A DNA stretch of 64,000 nt from Streptomyces sp. R41 (GCF_041053055.1 NZ_CP163443.1:4943001-5007000), one strand, 5' to 3'; shown: positions 1-7,388, counted from the stretch's first letter. The notes: a model not told the origin generated them from the letters alone. Made by a program: numbers and translations.

Positions 1-634
1 GCTGCTCGACCATGCTCGCGTCGTCGGTCACGTTGTCGGTGACGGTCTCGTGGGCGCGTACGAGCGTCTCGCGGTCGAACCCCTGCGGCGTCTGCACGGC
101 GCGCAGCCGCGCCCGCTCCGGCGTGGCCACCACGGGCTCCGGCGCACCGGCGACGGCCGCGGGCTCGACCTCCTTGACGGTGTCGGCGAGGGGAAGCGCC
201 GGTACGACGGCGGGAGCCCCGTCCCGTACGGCCTCGATGACGGCGTCCACGGTGTCGACGGGCACGAGCGGCCGGGCCGCGTCGTGCACGAGGACGATGT
301 CGATGCCCGGCGGCAGCGCGTCGAGCCCGTACTTCACGGACTCCTGGCGGCTGTCACCGCCGGGCACGACCAGGAAGTCGGTGCGCTCGGGCAGCGCGTG
401 CGCGTCGAGCAGCGTCTTCACCTCGGCCGCACCGTCGGGCGGTGCCACGACGACGACCAGCGAGACGGCGCGGGACGCGGCCATCGCGCGGACCGCGTGA
501 ATGAGCATCGGGGTGCCGTTCAGCGCGCGGAGCGCCTTGGGGGCGCCGGGGCCGAGGCGTACGCCCCGGCCGGCGGCCGGAATCACGGCCGCGGTACGCG
601 ATCCCGAAAGCGAAGGGCGCGAATCGTCAGACAT
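1..634 (-). CDS. ispD: 2-C-methyl-D-erythritol 4-phosphate cytidylyltransferase, C-terminus cut by window edge
   Basis: IspD couples CTP to MEP in the non-mevalonate isoprenoid pathway, in the cytosol. The frame opens at ATG 632-634 (MSDDSRPSLSG...) and is still open at base 1, so about 211 codons are visible and the C-terminus is missing. The nucleotide-binding signature AAGRGVRLGPGAPKAL lies at residues 20-35 and VHDAARPLV, which is typical of the family, near residue 114. It lies downstream of carD on the same strand, the order known from other Streptomyces. The 381-base gap to carD holds a strong palindrome, so ispD may have its own promoter. Identification is firm; only the end is unseen. 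Confidence 0.95.
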   Translation of the reverse strand, partial: MSDDSRPSLSGSRTAAVIPAAGRGVRLGPGAPKALRALNGTPMLIHAVRAMAASRAVSLVVVVAPPDGAAEVKTLLDAHALPERTDFLVVPGGDSRQESVKYGLDALPPGIDIVLVHDAARPLVPVDTVDAVIEAVRDGAPAVVPALPLADTVKEVEPAAVAGAPEPVVATPERARLRAVQTPQGFDRETLVRAHETVTDNVTDDASMVEQ

Positions 635-1015
635 CGGTTCCTGTCAGGTTTGTGTGCTCGGCCGGGGTGGGTATGGCCTGGGGGTACCCCCTGCTCGGAG
701 AGCTGGGGGAGTGCCGGGCGCGACGCCTTGACCGGGGACCCTTCCGTGACATCTGGTCGAGCCGGCTGCCCGGGCCCGGTACGCCGGGTATTGGATTCAC
801 TCGGTATACGTATACCGAGTGAACATCCGGTATTCCGAGTGGGCGCGAGCACGAAGTGGGTACGAACATGCCGCAGCGCCCGGCGACAGCAATTGCGTCA
901 TCGGGCACCGCGGCATTTCATTGCGCAGCTGCGCGGGCTTGTGCGTACGTCAAGACGACTGCCGTCTCGGCGACTGTGTACGCCGGGACGACGACCGCCT
1001 CGGCGACTGCCTGCG
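635..1015. other. carD-ispD intergenic region
   Basis: No credible gene is seen. The stretch carries a perfect 28-bp palindrome (796-823) with a similar half-site CGGTATTCCGAGTG just beyond it (829-842), and imperfect CGGCGACTG repeats at about 967-1013 just behind the carD stop. Reading frames across it are shadows of flanking genes. Confidence 0.6.
796..823. promoter_or_regulatory. Perfect 28-bp palindrome upstream of ispD
   Basis: The left arm TTCACTCGGTATAC (796-809) is followed directly by its exact reverse complement (810-823), so there is no loop. A zero-loop symmetry suits a dimeric repressor site better than an intrinsic terminator, and no T-run follows on either side. It is about 160 bases upstream of the ispD start. 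The regulator is unknown. Confidence 0.6.
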
Positions 1016-1498
1016 TCAGGACGCGAGAACCTCGTCGAGCAGGGCCTCGGCCTTGTCCTCGTTCGTGTTCTCCGCGAGGGCGAGCTCGCTCACCAGGATC
1101 TGGCGGGCCTTGGCGAGCATGCGCTTCTCACCGGCGGAGAGTCCACGCTCACGCTCACGACGCCACAGGTCACGCACGACTTCCGCGACCTTGATGACAT
1201 CGCCGGAGGCGAGCTTCTCCAGATTTGCCTTGTAACGACGCGACCAGTTTGTGGGCTCCTCGGCGTACGGCGCGCGCAGCACCTCGAAGACCCGGTCCAG
1301 CCCGTCCTGACCGACCACATCACGCACGCCGACGAACTCCGCATTGTCCGCTGGCACACGCACCGTCAGGTCGCCCTGGGCGACCTTCAGCACCAAGTAG
1401 GTCTTGTCCACGCCTTTGATCTGGCGAGTTTCGATGGCCTCGATCAGCGCGGCCCCGTGATGGGGATAGACCACGGTGTCGCCAACCTTGAACGTCAT
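1016..1498 (-). CDS. carD: CarD-family RNA polymerase-binding transcription factor
   Basis: CarD binds the RNA polymerase beta subunit and stabilises open promoter complexes, notably at rRNA and housekeeping promoters. The 160-aa protein has the N-terminal Tudor-like RNAP interaction domain (about 1-60: [20 protein letters not shown]) and a basic helical C-terminal domain. Trp85 in PTNWSRRYK matches the tryptophan that wedges into the upstream edge of the transcription bubble in the mycobacterial protein. An AAGGGG ribosome site lies about ten bases before ATG 1498. Length and sequence are full family type. The function is inferred from the family with high confidence. Confidence 0.95.
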   Translation of the reverse strand: MTFKVGDTVVYPHHGAALIEAIETRQIKGVDKTYLVLKVAQGDLTVRVPADNAEFVGVRDVVGQDGLDRVFEVLRAPYAEEPTNWSRRYKANLEKLASGDVIKVAEVVRDLWRRERERGLSAGEKRMLAKARQILVSELALAENTNEDKAEALLDEVLAS

Positions 1499-2174
1499 GT
1501 GACAGGTACCCCTTCCGTGGCTATCCAGGGTAACACGGATACGGCGTCTTCTGAATGGCGTTTTCGCAGGTCAGGGCATATCTCGGGGCTTGACAACCGC
1601 AACAGGAACGTGCTGCGAGGGGTGAGCGGAGGACGGTATTCGCAGGTCGGAGCGGCTGTCCAGGCGAAGTGAAACGCGCACGTTACAGACAACGGAAGCC
1701 GCTGACCAGGGTCCGAACGTACCGGTTTGTCCGGCTCCAAGAGCGCGACTTCCGCTACTCCGTTCGGTGAGCGGAGTCGAGTACGAGACGAATCCGGAAT
1801 TGATCAAGACAGCCGATGATCGACCGATGATCCGCCGGCGTTCTTCGAGTGATCTCCCGGTGATCGATTTTCTGGACCGCCCCGCATTCCTTGCGAGCCC
1901 TTACGACTCCTAACGGGAAAATCCGCAAGCCGATGTCGGAGGAACTTATGTGAATGGCGGACCGGTACGTCGCCAAAGTAGTCGATGAAGCGGCCGTGAA
2001 GTGTGCGCCGGACGGGGCGCACTCACGGCGCAACGATGCCCGTCGGCGCGTAGAGGCGGGTCGGGTGCGGCGGCGTGGGAACGGCTCGGTAACCTAAGGC
2101 CGCTGACAGACCCTTAGGGCGGCTTTACAACGAAGTCGCCCTGCTTCGCCCACGTTCAAGGAGTTGCCGCCGCC
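1499..2174. other. Long divergent intergenic region between carD and the lipoprotein gene
   Basis: This 676-base gap should hold promoters for both flanking genes. It contains an array of 11-bp units with TGATC boxes (1813-1867) and, at 1938-1953, a GGAGG followed by ATGTGA, a start codon overlapping a stop. From ATG 1954 a 47-codon frame (to 2097) could be read (MADRYVAKVV...), and from GTG 1950 a 12-codon one; neither is recognised and I do not call them genes. Confidence 0.5.
1813..1867. repeat. Five helically phased 11-bp units with TGATC boxes
   Basis: Five consecutive 11-bp units can be laid out: CCGATGATCGA, CCGATGATCCG, CCGGCGTTCTT, CGAGTGATCTC, CCGGTGATCGA. Four carry TGATC at 1817, 1828, 1850 and 1861; another TGATC at 1801 is out of phase. 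The spacing of one helical turn resembles the layout of PhoP-type direct-repeat sites, although the sequence is not the GTTCACC of a PHO box. Confidence 0.5.
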
Positions 2175-2852
2175 GTGAGCAGCAGCCTTCGACGCGGCGC
2201 TCTCGCCGCCGCCGCCATCGCGTTCTCGATCGCCTCGCTCGCCGCGTGCAGCGCCGGCAGCAACGCACAGACGCTGGAGGTCAAGCCGGACAACGCGGCG
2301 ACCACCGTCGGCGACATCAAGGTCCAGAACGCCCTGATCATCACCCAGCCCGACCTGCACTCGACCGGCCCGGCCGTGGTCTCGGCGACCCTCTTCAACA
2401 ACGGGTCCACCGACCAGACCGTGGACTCGATCACCGTCACGAGCACCGGCAAGGCCGCCCAGATCAAGCCCGCCAAGGGCACCGGCAAGCTCGTCGTCCC
2501 GGCCGGCGGCTCCGTCGTGATCGGCGGCAAGAACAACGCCTCCGCCGTACTGCCCAACGGTCACGAGGCCGTCCAGGACGGCAGCGTGAGCCAGGTCGCC
2601 TTCACGTTCAGCAAGACCGGCGACGTGAAGCTGGGCGCCTTCATCGTCCCGGCCGAGAGCTACTTCTCCAAGTGGGGCCCGAGCAACATCCCGGCGCTGC
2701 CGGGGGCGTCCGCGTCCGCGAGCACCAAGCCGTCCGAGTCGGTCTCGGGCTCCCCGTCCGAGTCCGTGTCGGGCACGCCCACGGACGCGGCTTCGTCGAG
2801 CGCGACGGCCACGGCCACGGCGAGCGCCTCGGAGTCGGCCTCCGGCCACTGA
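2175..2852 (+). CDS. Secreted lipoprotein of unknown function
   Basis: The 225-aa protein begins with a lipoprotein signal peptide: basic SSSLRRG, a hydrophobic stretch, and the lipobox LAAC with Cys25, so it should be anchored to the outer face of the membrane. Residues about 30-175 form a beta-rich domain and the last 45 residues are a Ser/Thr/Ala-rich tail of low complexity. The GTG start at 2175 is chosen because AAGGAG lies 11 bases upstream (2158-2163) and the signal peptide begins there. The gene converges with phoP across a strong hairpin. A lipoprotein at this place beside phoP is usual in Streptomyces, but its job is not known to me. Confidence 0.85.
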   Translation: MSSSLRRGALAAAAIAFSIASLAACSAGSNAQTLEVKPDNAATTVGDIKVQNALIITQPDLHSTGPAVVSATLFNNGSTDQTVDSITVTSTGKAAQIKPAKGTGKLVVPAGGSVVIGGKNNASAVLPNGHEAVQDGSVSQVAFTFSKTGDVKLGAFIVPAESYFSKWGPSNIPALPGASASASTKPSESVSGSPSESVSGTPTDAASSSATATATASASESASGH

Positions 2853-2885
2853 GCGGCGTACGCCGAGATCATCCTCGTACCACGC

Positions 2886-2924
2886 ACGAAGGGCGGGACC
2901 CCTCCAGGGGGTACCGCCCTTCGT
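2886..2924. terminator. Bidirectional terminator between the lipoprotein gene and phoP
   Basis: ACGAAGGGCGG (2886-2896) pairs with CCGCCCTTCGT (2914-2924), with an inner CCCCTCCAGGGG. It lies between two convergent genes and should serve both. Confidence 0.85.
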
Positions 2925-2955
2925 CGTGCTTCGGCTGCCGTCCCGCTCAGCCGGT

Positions 2956-3636
2956 TTACGGCTCGAACTTGTAGCCGAGGCCCCGCACCGTCACCAGGTA
3001 CCGCGGCGCACCCGGGTCCGGCTCGATCTTGGCGCGCAGGCGCTTGACGTGGACGTCGAGGGTCTTGGTGTCGCCGACGTAGTCGGCGCCCCAGACCCGG
3101 TCGATGAGCTGCATACGGGTGAGGACACGGCCCGCGTTGCGCAGCAGCATCTCCAGCAGGTCGAACTCCTTGAGGGGGAGGTCGACCTTGGAGCCGGAGA
3201 CGGTGACCACGTGGCGGTCGACGTCCATGCGGACGGGCCCGGCCTCCAGAGCGGCCGGAGTGACCTCCTCCGGCTCCCCGCGGCGACGCAGGACGGCCCG
3301 GATACGGGCGACCAGCTCGCGGGAGGAGAAGGGCTTGGTGACGTAGTCGTCGGCTCCTATTTCCAGCCCGACGACCTTGTCGATCTCGCTGTCCTTGGCG
3401 GTGACCATGATCACCGGGACGTTGGAGCGGCCGCGCAGCTGGCGGCAGACCTCCGTGCCGGGCAGCCCCGGCAGCATCAGGTCGAGGAGGACGAGGTCGG
3501 CGCCGTTGCGCTCGAACTCGTCGAGTCCGTCGGGCCCGGTGGTCGCGATGGCGACCTCGAAGCCCTCCTTGCGGAGCATGTACGACAGGGCGTCGGAGAA
3601 GGACTCCTCGTCCTCGACGACGAGCACACGGGTCAC
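2956..3636 (-). CDS. phoP: Phosphate response regulator PhoP (OmpR family)
   Basis: PhoP is the DNA-binding partner of PhoR; in Streptomyces it turns on the phosphate-starvation regulon and represses much of nitrogen and secondary metabolism. The 226-aa protein has a receiver domain with acidic pocket VVEDEE, phospho-acceptor Asp52 in LLDLMLPG, and conserved Lys101 (YVTKPF). The winged-helix DNA-binding domain spans about 130-226 and ends in RGLGYKFEP. It follows phoR on the same strand with a 4-base overlap (3633-3636), so translation is probably coupled. Orthologous to mycobacterial RegX3. The PHO box at 4984-5016 suggests autoregulation of the operon. Confidence 0.97.
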   Translation of the reverse strand: MTRVLVVEDEESFSDALSYMLRKEGFEVAIATTGPDGLDEFERNGADLVLLDLMLPGLPGTEVCRQLRGRSNVPVIMVTAKDSEIDKVVGLEIGADDYVTKPFSSRELVARIRAVLRRRGEPEEVTPAALEAGPVRMDVDRHVVTVSGSKVDLPLKEFDLLEMLLRNAGRVLTRMQLIDRVWGADYVGDTKTLDVHVKRLRAKIEPDPGAPRYLVTVRGLGYKFEP

Positions 3637-4910
3637 GGAAGGACCTCCGGGGCAGGAAGCGGTTCATACGGGGATGTGACGGTGGTCGTCCCGTCGGGCT
3701 GCTCGGTCTCGTCCTCTTCGTCGAGGCCGGGCATGTCGTGGTCGGTCACGCGGTCGCGGGCCGCACCCGCCTCCGGCAGCCGCAGGGTGAAGGTGGAGCC
3801 CTGACCCTCGGAGCTCCACACCGTGACCTCCCCGCCGTGCGAGGCGGCCACGTGCTTGACGATCGCGAGACCGAGACCCGTACCGCCAGTCTGGCGGGAA
3901 CGGGCCGGGTCGACGCGGTAGAAGCGCTCGAAGATGCGCTCCTTGTCCTTGTCCGAGATGCCGATGCCCTGGTCGGTCACGGCGATCTCGATGAGTTCTC
4001 CACCGGGCGCGGTCACCCGGCGCGCGGCTATGCCCACGCGGGTGCGGGCCGGCGAGTAGTTGACGGCGTTCTCGACGAGGTTTCCGAGGGCGGCGGCCAG
4101 CTGGCCCCGGTTCCCCCAGATGCTCAGGTCGGCGGTACCCCCGGCGGCCATGGTGATCTGTTTGGTGCCGGCCTGGTGGCGGCAGCGGTCGATCGCCTCG
4201 GCGACGAGTTCGTCGACCCGTACGGGCTCGGCGTCCTCGAGGGGGTCGTCGTTCTGGACCCGGGAGAGGTCGATGAGCTCCTGTACGAGATTGGTGAGGC
4301 GGGTGGCCTCTATCTGCATACGTCCGGCGAAGCGCTCGACCGCCTCCGGGTCGTCCGAGGCGTCCATGACGGCCTCGGAGAGCAGGGAGAGCGCGCCGAC
4401 GGGTGTCTTGAGCTCATGGCTGACGTTCGCGACGAAGTCGCGTCGTACGGCCTCGATGCGCCGTGCTTCGGTCAGGTCCTCCACGAGGAGCAGCACGAGG
4501 CGGGAGCCGAGCGGCGCCACTCGTGCGGAGACGGCGAGGGCTTCTCCCCTCCCCGTTCCCCTCCTCGGCAGATCCAGCTCCACCTGACGTATCTCCCCGT
4601 CTCGACGGGTGTCACGCGCCATCTGAAGCATCGGCTCGACGGCCAGCTTGCCGCCGCGCACCAGCCCGAGGGCGTACGCGGCCGAGCTGGCCTTGACCAC
4701 GGCGTCCGCCTCGTCGAGCACGACTGCCGAGGACCTGAGCACGGACAGCACGGTGTCGACACCCGGCGGAAGCACCGGGTCCGTATGCAGCGAAGTGCGG
4801 GTCGGGCGTTTCTGGTCGCGCTCGCTCCAGCGGAACGCCAGCATGGCGATGACACCGGTGAGCACTCCGGCGATCGCTGCCGCTGCGGCGACCGCCGCGT
4901 TCACGTCCAT
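3633..4910 (-). CDS. phoR: Phosphate sensor histidine kinase PhoR
   Basis: PhoR is the membrane sensor kinase that phosphorylates PhoP. The 425-aa protein has one N-terminal membrane segment (about residues 8-27), almost no extracytoplasmic part, a PAS-like region (about 50-150), the HisKA box FVANVSHELKTP with His165, and an HATPase domain with GNLVENAVNYSP (N box), DQGIGI (G1) and GTGLGLAIVKH (G2). The C-terminal 40 residues are an acidic tail. The lack of an external sensor domain agrees with sensing through phosphate transport and PhoU. It is encoded upstream of phoP and divergent from phoU. Orthologous to mycobacterial SenX3. Confidence 0.97.
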   Translation of the reverse strand: MDVNAAVAAAAAIAGVLTGVIAMLAFRWSERDQKRPTRTSLHTDPVLPPGVDTVLSVLRSSAVVLDEADAVVKASSAAYALGLVRGGKLAVEPMLQMARDTRRDGEIRQVELDLPRRGTGRGEALAVSARVAPLGSRLVLLLVEDLTEARRIEAVRRDFVANVSHELKTPVGALSLLSEAVMDASDDPEAVERFAGRMQIEATRLTNLVQELIDLSRVQNDDPLEDAEPVRVDELVAEAIDRCRHQAGTKQITMAAGGTADLSIWGNRGQLAAALGNLVENAVNYSPARTRVGIAARRVTAPGGELIEIAVTDQGIGISDKDKERIFERFYRVDPARSRQTGGTGLGLAIVKHVAASHGGEVTVWSSEGQGSTFTLRLPEAGAARDRVTDHDMPGLDEEDETEQPDGTTTVTSPYEPLPAPEVLP

Positions 4911-4983
4911 GCATCCAGGTTAGGCATGTCGTCACCGCTGGCCACAGCCATCCGAGTGCGACCTCGAACACTCGTCGCCCAGA

Positions 4984-5016
4984 GTTCACCTAGGAGCTAG
5001 GGGTGGTTCATTTGGG
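4984..5016. promoter_or_regulatory. PHO box (PhoP operator) between phoR and phoU
   Basis: Three 11-bp direct-repeat units can be read: GTTCACCTAGG (4984-4994), AGCTAGGGGTG (4995-5005) and GTTCATTTGGG (5006-5016). The first and third begin with the GTTCAYY core of Streptomyces PhoP boxes, 22 bp apart. Its place in the divergent phoR/phoU gap is the classical site of autoregulation. Confidence 0.8.
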
Positions 5017-5084
5017 ATGACGGAAACGGACGCGTACGGGCCGGAACGTGGGAGCGTGGGGTTCACGGGCCTGTCCGGAGCTCA

Positions 5085-5126
5085 TGTCCGGTGGTCATGT
5101 CCAATGGTCCATGTCCAATGGTCATG
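5085..5126. repeat. Short tandem repeat in the phoU leader
   Basis: TCCGGTGGTCATG is followed by two near-identical copies of TCCAATGGTCCATG / TCCAATGGTCATG, about 13-14 bp each. It falls between the PHO box and the phoU start, in the presumed 5' untranslated region. The function is unknown. Confidence 0.5.
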
Positions 5127-5178
5127 GCGGGACCCGGCCCCCGGACCCCCGAAGCTGACGTAAGAGAGGGACAACCTG

Positions 5179-5868
5179 ATGCGGGACGCGTACCACGAGG
5201 AACTGGACTCGATCGGCGAGGGCCTGGTCGAGATGGCCCGGCTTGTCGGGTCGGCGATCGGACGCGCCACGACGGCCATCCTCGACGGCGACCTGAAGCT
5301 GGCCGAGAGCGTCATCGCGGCCGACCAGAAGGTCGATGATCTTCAGCACGAACTGGAGGCCCGGGCGATAGCCCTGCTGGCGCGCCAGCAGCCGGTGGCG
5401 ACGGACCTCCGTATCGTCGTCACCTCGCTCCGTATGTCCGCCGATCTGGAGCGCTCCGGCGACCTGGCCCAGCACGTCGCGAAGCTGGCCCGGCTGCGCT
5501 TCCCCGAGCGCGCGGTCCCGCACGACCTGCACGCCACGATCCTGGAGATGGGCCAGCTCGCCCAGCGCCTGATGGCCAAGGCGGCCGAGGTCGTCATCAC
5601 CAAGGACGTCGACCTCGCCCTCCAGCTGGAGCAGGACGACGACGAGATGGACCTGCTGCACCGCACGCTCTTCCAGCACCTGCTGGACGACCGCTGGAAG
5701 CACGGCATCGAGACGGCCGTCGACGTCACCCTGCTCGGCCGCTACTACGAGCGCTTCGCCGACCACGCGGTGGCGGTCGCCAAGCGGGTCGTGTTCCTGG
5801 TGACGGGCGAGCACGCGGACGAGCTGCAGCCGGACATCCAGCCGGTGACGGGGGTGGAGGGGGCCTGA
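5179..5868 (+). CDS. phoU: Phosphate signalling protein PhoU
   Basis: PhoU is a cytosolic all-helical protein that links phosphate transport to PhoR and dampens the Pho response when phosphate is plentiful. The 229-aa sequence shows the two repeated three-helix bundles of the family (about 5-110 and 115-215), with the acidic metal-binding faces around ERSGDLAQHV and YYERFADHAVAV. ATG 5179 follows GAGAGGGA. It is transcribed divergently from phoR, and the PHO box upstream suggests PhoP control, so sensor, regulator and modulator share one control region. Confidence 0.95.
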   Translation: MRDAYHEELDSIGEGLVEMARLVGSAIGRATTAILDGDLKLAESVIAADQKVDDLQHELEARAIALLARQQPVATDLRIVVTSLRMSADLERSGDLAQHVAKLARLRFPERAVPHDLHATILEMGQLAQRLMAKAAEVVITKDVDLALQLEQDDDEMDLLHRTLFQHLLDDRWKHGIETAVDVTLLGRYYERFADHAVAVAKRVVFLVTGEHADELQPDIQPVTGVEGA

Positions 5869-6010
5869 CTCCCACTCCGGGGGGCGCGCGGAAGCCTCAG
5901 TGCGCCGAGTGTGCGCCGTTGCTGCGTCTGCCCCAGTGGGCATCAAATGGGCGACAGGAGCTGTGCGGTGCAGTGTGCCTCGCACACCTTCGTGCCTGAA
6001 GGAGGGACCC

Positions 6011-6163
6011 ATGGCCGAATCCCCCAGCACGCCCGACCCGACGCAGGACCGCGACACCGAGCAGCCCGCCGACATCAAAGACCTCCCCTTGTTCGGCGCC
6101 TGCGGCTGCGGCTCCGGCTGCGGGTGCGGCTGCCAGTCCGGCAATCCTTGCCAGTGCGGCTGA
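6011..6163 (+). CDS. Cysteine-rich miniprotein, possible metal binder
   Basis: This 50-aa frame is preceded by GAAGGAGGG six bases before ATG 6011. The N-terminal half is acidic and Pro-rich; residues about 30-50 hold seven cysteines among glycines (motif ACGCGSGCGCGC then PCQCG). Such dense CXC spacing resembles small metallothioneins, but I cannot assign it to a named family. It sits between phoU and a DUF4242 nickel-binding-like gene on the same strand, and a strong hairpin directly follows. A role in metal binding or redox is inference from composition and neighbour. Confidence 0.8.
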   Translation: MAESPSTPDPTQDRDTEQPADIKDLPLFGACGCGSGCGCGCQSGNPCQCG

Positions 6164-6173
6164 TCGCTTACGC

Positions 6174-6221
6174 GCACGCAGAAGGGCCCCGTCGTGATCA
6201 CGGCGGGGCCCTTCTGCGTGC
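6174..6221 (+). terminator. Terminator after the Cys-rich miniprotein
   Basis: GCACGCAGAAGGGCCCCG (6174-6191) is complementary to the segment ending at 6221, an 18-bp stem with a short loop. It should separate the miniprotein gene from the next gene. Confidence 0.85.
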
Positions 6222-6315
6222 CGACCACCCAAGTTCGCCCCCGCCGCCGCACGAGCGCAGCATGGAGGGAGACGGAACAGGCGAGTGAGGCGACGCGGAA
6301 GGAGGTGGAGAGGCC

Positions 6316-6564
6316 ATGACGCAGTTCATGGACGTCCACCACGGAATGGCGGGCATCACGGCCGACCAGCTGAAGCAGGCGCACAAGGCCGACCTCGCCA
6401 TCGAGAAGGAAGAGGGCGTGCACTTCGAGCGGGCCTGGGCGGACCCGGAGTCCGGCACGGTGTACTGCCTCTCCGAGGCCCCCTCGGCCGAAGCGGTCCA
6501 ACGCATCCACGAACGCACCGGCCACCCGGCGGACGAGGTCCATCCGGTGCCCCTGTCCATCTGA
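6316..6564 (+). CDS. DUF4242 nickel-binding-like protein
   Basis: An 82-aa single-domain protein of the DUF4242 family (ferredoxin-like fold). It matches the Streptomyces coelicolor protein SCO4226, which has been crystallised as a nickel-binding dimer; that relation is from memory, supported here by the sequence and by phoU and the Cys-rich gene beside it. Potential ligands include MDVHHGM near the N-terminus, the cysteine in VYCLSEAP and several His residues. AGGAGGTGGAG precedes ATG 6316. The nickel regulator gene nur is also in this window, but no nickel-box was recognised here. Confidence 0.88.
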   Translation: MTQFMDVHHGMAGITADQLKQAHKADLAIEKEEGVHFERAWADPESGTVYCLSEAPSAEAVQRIHERTGHPADEVHPVPLSI

Positions 6565-6617
6565 CGGCTGCCGGCGCAGCGGGGGTACGGCCGCCCGCCG
6601 AGCGGCCCAGAACACGA

Positions 6618-6656
6618 GAGCCCCGCGCCCGCGGGAAGGCCACGGGTGCGGGGCTC
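6618..6656 (+). terminator. Terminator after the DUF4242 gene
   Basis: GAGCCCCGCGCCCG (6618-6631) pairs with CGGGTGCGGGGCTC (6643-6656) apart from one G-T pair and is followed by CTTCTTT. Confidence 0.85.
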
Positions 6657-6675
6657 CTTCTTTGCCCCGGGCAAC

Positions 6676-6743
6676 GGAGCCGGCCGCGTCCTTGAGCACC
6701 CGAGCCGGCCGCGTCCCTGAGCACCGGAGCCAGTCGCGTCACC
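6676..6743. repeat. Tandem 25-bp repeat, 2.7 copies
   Basis: Copies begin at 6676, 6701 and 6726. The first two differ at two positions (NGAGCCGGCCGCGTCC then TTGAGCACC or CTGAGCACC); the third is partial and more diverged. It lies between the terminator and the cupin gene and has no coding logic. Confidence 0.7.
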
Positions 6744-6763
6744 AACCTCTCCGGTCAGCACAG

Positions 6764-7255
6764 CTAGGGCCTGTTCGAGGGAACCTGGTGGGACCTGGTC
6801 TGGTGACGGCTGCGGAATTCGGCCAGCAGCTCGTCGGTCGCCTCGGCCCCGGCGCTCACGGCGGCGTGGACATCGCGGAAGTAGTTTTCGTAGCCGGCGG
6901 GGGTGTAGAGGCACAGGGCGCGTGCGGGGACCGGGCCCGCATTGCGGAAGCCGTGCGGGGTGCCGCGGGTGGCGGCGAGCAGATGTCCGGGGCCGGCCGT
7001 CACCTCGCCGTCTCCGGTGTGGAGCGTCAACTCGCCCTCGAGTACGTAGAAGTACTCGTCGTGTCCGTCGTGCACGTGCGGCCTGGCACCAATGGTGCCG
7101 GAGGCGAGGCTGAACTCCTCGAAGGCGAAGTGCCCGCCCGTGTGCTCGCCGGTGAGCCGGAAGAAGTGCGCGACACCGGCGACGTCTATGAGTTCACCGT
7201 CCTGGGGGCGGCGCAGCAGCGGACGGTCGGGAGTGCGGCCCTGATGATCAGTCAT
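6764..7255 (-). CDS. Cupin-domain protein
   Basis: A 163-aa single-cupin protein. Motif 1 is intact: GARPHVHDGHDEYFYVLEG, with the metal ligands His-x-His and Glu. Motif 2 is TRGTPHGFRN. Small cupins of this kind may be dioxygenases, isomerases or sensors, and nothing here fixes the substrate. The start ATG 7253-7255 gives MTDHQGR. The last codons and the stop read through CTAGGGCCTGTTC, which resembles the end of a mobile repeat (compare the element at 54795-54985), so the C-terminus may have been altered. Confidence 0.85.
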   Translation of the reverse strand: MTDHQGRTPDRPLLRRPQDGELIDVAGVAHFFRLTGEHTGGHFAFEEFSLASGTIGARPHVHDGHDEYFYVLEGELTLHTGDGEVTAGPGHLLAATRGTPHGFRNAGPVPARALCLYTPAGYENYFRDVHAAVSAGAEATDELLAEFRSRHQTRSHQVPSNRP

Positions 7256-7320
7256 GGGGGCATTGTGGCCTGGAAGGAGTTGATGTCACCTGAATACGCA
7301 CACAATGCGCTACAGCATCG

Positions 7321-7356
7321 AGCCCCCCACCAGCGGAGAACCGCGGGTAGGGGGCT
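7321..7356. terminator. Hairpin, probably the terminator of a lost minus-strand gene
   Basis: AGCCCCC pairs with GGGGGCT and an inner CAGCGG/CCGCGG part adds to the stem around AGAA. It stands in the same relation to the 17-bp repeat at 7372 as the gpmA terminator does to the gpmA end. Confidence 0.6.
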
Positions 7357-7371
7357 TGATCGTGTGGGCTC

Positions 7372-7388
7372 ACTTCTTCTTGCCCTGG
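7372..7388. repeat. 17-bp direct repeat of the gpmA 3' end (possible att site)
   Basis: ACTTCTTCTTGCCCTGG here is identical to 9733-9749 inside the 3' end of gpmA, where it encodes the end QGKKK. Both copies are preceded by TGATCG and a hairpin. With the integrase remnant next to the gpmA copy, this fits attL/attR of an old element of about 2.4 kb; chance convergence of a Lys-rich tail is not excluded. Confidence 0.45.

Noticed and set aside
12-1672. Long plus-strand frames opposite ispD and carD
   Set aside because: They are antisense shadows produced by high GC content; the protein sequences are Arg/Gly-rich without domain logic, and the minus-strand frames are clear IspD and CarD.
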